Origin: Oryzias latipes
Lineage: Eukaryota; Chordata; Actinopteri; Beloniformes; Adrianichthyidae
Assembly (NCBI RefSeq): GCF_002234675.1
Contig: NC_019866.2
Span: 19,327,311 to 19,391,310 of the forward strand
Direction: 5' to 3'
Length of the DNA stretch: 64,000 nt
In this document: piece by piece, positions 61,935-64,000 of the stretch
Position numbering within the stretch: the stretch's first letter is position 1
Layout of the letters: each line of letters starts with the position of its first letter
The notes under the pieces: generated by a model
Told to the model about the DNA's origin: nothing
What the model saw: the letters and a program-made list of their open reading frames with translations, nothing else
Database searches by the model: none
Program-made: the position numbers and the translations under genes

Positions 61935-63270
61935 CTGTCCCCTCCATGAATCGACACCTTAACGTGGTGTAGGGAGTTTGAGAGCTTGTGTGATCTTAGG
62001 GGCTACGCTGCCTGAAAATGCCCCAGCTCAAGTCTCCCATGGAAGACAGGTCCTTGGTGACAAGTCTGAATAAGAGTGATTGAAACACACCTTTCAGATA
62101 CAATAAAAACAAGATCTGCCAGGTCGCTCAGGCTGATGTCACCGGCTACCATCCTGGTGGAGCTAGACCCAGGGTTGGGCCTCACAGGAGAACTTTCTAT
62201 GGGCAGGCTTCCTCCCATGATACCCATCTGGGCTCAGACCAAAAAGGCTGTGTTGCATTGCCTGCAGTAAAGACTACAGGGGGTGGGTTCAGTGTAATCT
62301 GTGCTGCACTTAAGGGTAGATTCCTCTATGGACCAATATGCAGAGTTGGACTCTACCTATTGTGACACAGAATGTCACCTCACTCTTAGGGAAGGAGTCT
62401 GAGTTTGTGGAGGAGGCTGAGGGGTACTGGTTAGAGATTTTTGGGCTAAGCCAACTCATCGAGAGTAGTTGATCTCTCTTCCACTCTGGAGTTGTCCATG
62501 GTGAGAGGCAATGGGCTGGTGTGAGTTCACTCATAGCCCCTCAGCTCAGTGGTCATGTGTTGAGGTTTACTTCAGTAAACAAATCTGCGCCTCCAGGTAT
62601 GGTACTGTGGTCTTAGCTCACTGCTTGAACAGTAGCACTAAGTATCTGGAATTCTTGAAGTCTCTAGGAGGGGTAATAGAAAGTGCTCCAACTATCCATC
62701 CATCTTTCTCCACTTTTCTGGGATGGGTCGCGGGGGCAGCAGTCTAAGCAAAGATGCCCAGACTTCCCTGGCCCTGGCCACTTCCTCCAGCTCCTCTGGG
62801 GGGACCCGAGGCGTTCCCAGGCCAGCCTAGAGACATAGTCTGTCCAACTAAGGACTCCAATTCTACTGGAAGACTTTAATGCACTTGTTGGTCATGACCG
62901 TGATACATGCAAGGGAGTGATTTCCCTGATCTGAACCTTAGTGGTCTTTTGTTATTGGACTTCTGTGTCAGTCACAGTTTGACACTGATTCGTGATCACC
63001 AACTGATCATCTTCTTGTGATGAGCTGGATTGGTTGGAGGAGGAGGCTGGACAGACTTGGCAGGCCCAAACGTACTTTGAGTGTTTGTTGGCAATGTCTG
63101 GCTACCGTCAGAAGGATATTCTACTCTCACATCTGGGAAAGCTTTAATCAGGTTCTATGGAAAGTGGAGGAGTTCAAGGGTGTATTCAGACTGGAAAAAA
63201 CGTTTGATTTGGACCAGGTCCGCTTAATTTGTTCCGGGATGGAGTCCTGATCCTTGCGTTTGGTCTGTAT
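61935..63270 (+). mobile_element. Degraded LINE remnant with nested repeat
   Basis: Begins near CCTCCATGAATCGACACCTT and continues with stop-riddled coding-like sequence. LEDFNALVGHD near 62870 resembles the endonuclease GDFNAHVG motif. A different repeat is nested at about 62690-62840. Confidence 0.55.
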
Positions 63271-63575
63271 TCAGACTGCCGTCAAAAAGCCTTTCCTGAT
63301 TTGAACCAAAGCTTGTAAACAAAACGTGACTAAAGATTTCTTCACCCATTGGTCAGGAATTACAAGGGCGGGGCAAAGCAATTAGAGGGTTAGAGAAGGT
63401 TATGAAAATCGATCGCTTTGCAGTAATTTCCCAGGTTAAAACTTTGTATTTCGCTGATCAATGTCCAGTACAACATTTTTTACCAGTCTTTTTGGCCCGG
63501 TGGGGTCTTGCTGCAGGGCGGTTACTGACAAGAAGACAACTAAGAAGGTACACTAATAAGTCTTTATGACATATA

Positions 63576-64000
63576 CAGTCAGGACCATGAATATTTGGAC
63601 AGAGAGACATTCTTTCTAATTTTGTTTCTGTACATTACCACAGTGAATTTTAGATAAAACAACTCAGATGCCATTGAAGTGCAGACTTTCAGCTTTTATT
63701 CCATGGGTTGAACAAAAAGATTGCATAAAAATGTATAAATCTAAAGCATTTTTTAACACAATCCCTTCATTTCATGGGCTTGTAAGTAATTGGACAATTG
63801 ACTTCCATGCTAGTGCATGGGCAGGTGTGGGCAATTCCTTTGTTATGTCATTATGAGTGAAGCAGATAAAAGGCCTGGAGTTGATTAGAGGACTCGTGCT
63901 TGCATTTTGAAGATTTTGCTGTGAACAGACAACATGCTGTCAAAGGAGCTCTCCCTGCAAGTGAAAGGAGCCATCATTAAGCTGAGAAAACAGAAGAAAA
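63576..64000 (+). mobile_element. Fourth Tc1-type transposon, cut by the window end
   Basis: After TA at 63574-63575 the terminus CAGTCAGGACCATGAATATT begins, followed by the long 5' non-coding region typical of this Tc1 group. Confidence 0.85.
63934..64000 (+). CDS. Tc1 transposase N-terminus, partial
   Basis: An ATG at 63934 opens MLSKELSLQVKGAIIKLRKQ, the start of the first helix-turn-helix of a Tc1 transposase. It is open to the window edge; whether the full gene is intact cannot be judged. Confidence 0.7.
   Translation, partial: MLSKELSLQVKGAIIKLRKQKK

Overview
The window is nuclear DNA of a ray-finned fish, probably a percomorph teleost and possibly medaka-like. The evidence is vertebrate intron-exon structure with GT-AG splice sites, four different Tc1-type transposon remnants, tRNA-derived fish SINEs, and three genes whose human orthologues all lie on chromosome 22q13. 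The species call is an inference from repeats and proteins, without any database search.

Layout. Positions 1-12,300 are gene-poor and repeat-rich: a frameshifted Tc1 transposase at 1.8-3.1 kb, a second Tc1 remnant at 5.2-5.8 kb, one exon-like stretch ending in a zinc knuckle at 6.0-6.2 kb, a GC-rich patch with paired AP-1 sites at 7.1-7.5 kb, and a run of SINEs at 10.2-11.6 kb. cbx7 lies on the + strand at 12.7-17.3 kb (six coding exons, 353 aa) behind a CpG-rich promoter. Converging on it, ep300 lies on the - strand. I assembled it as 30 coding exons from 49,866 down to 19,304; every splice phase closes and gives 2,806 aa. Its upstream region is GC-rich and extends to about 51.8 kb. Positions 51.9-58.4 kb are intergenic repeats: LINE reverse-transcriptase remnants, SINEs and a 48-base poly-C run. 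The last three coding exons of xpnpep3 lie on the - strand (58.8-61.7 kb), and the gene runs off the right edge. The right end holds LINE remnants and the 5' end of a fourth Tc1 element cut by the window border.

How the genes relate. ep300 encodes the p300 histone acetyltransferase and co-activator, which writes H3K27ac. cbx7 encodes a Polycomb PRC1 chromodomain protein that reads H3K27me3. The convergent neighbours therefore encode opposing activities on the same histone residue. xpnpep3 encodes a mitochondrial aminopeptidase P and is only a syntenic neighbour.

I found no bacterial-type system, CRISPR array, virus or toxin gene. The most unusual signals are two perfect CRE palindromes in cbx7 intron 1, a family of short-inverted-terminus elements with at least seven copies around ep300, very long poly-C runs, a weak splice donor that could remove the cbx7 repressor box, and the unidentified zinc-knuckle exon.
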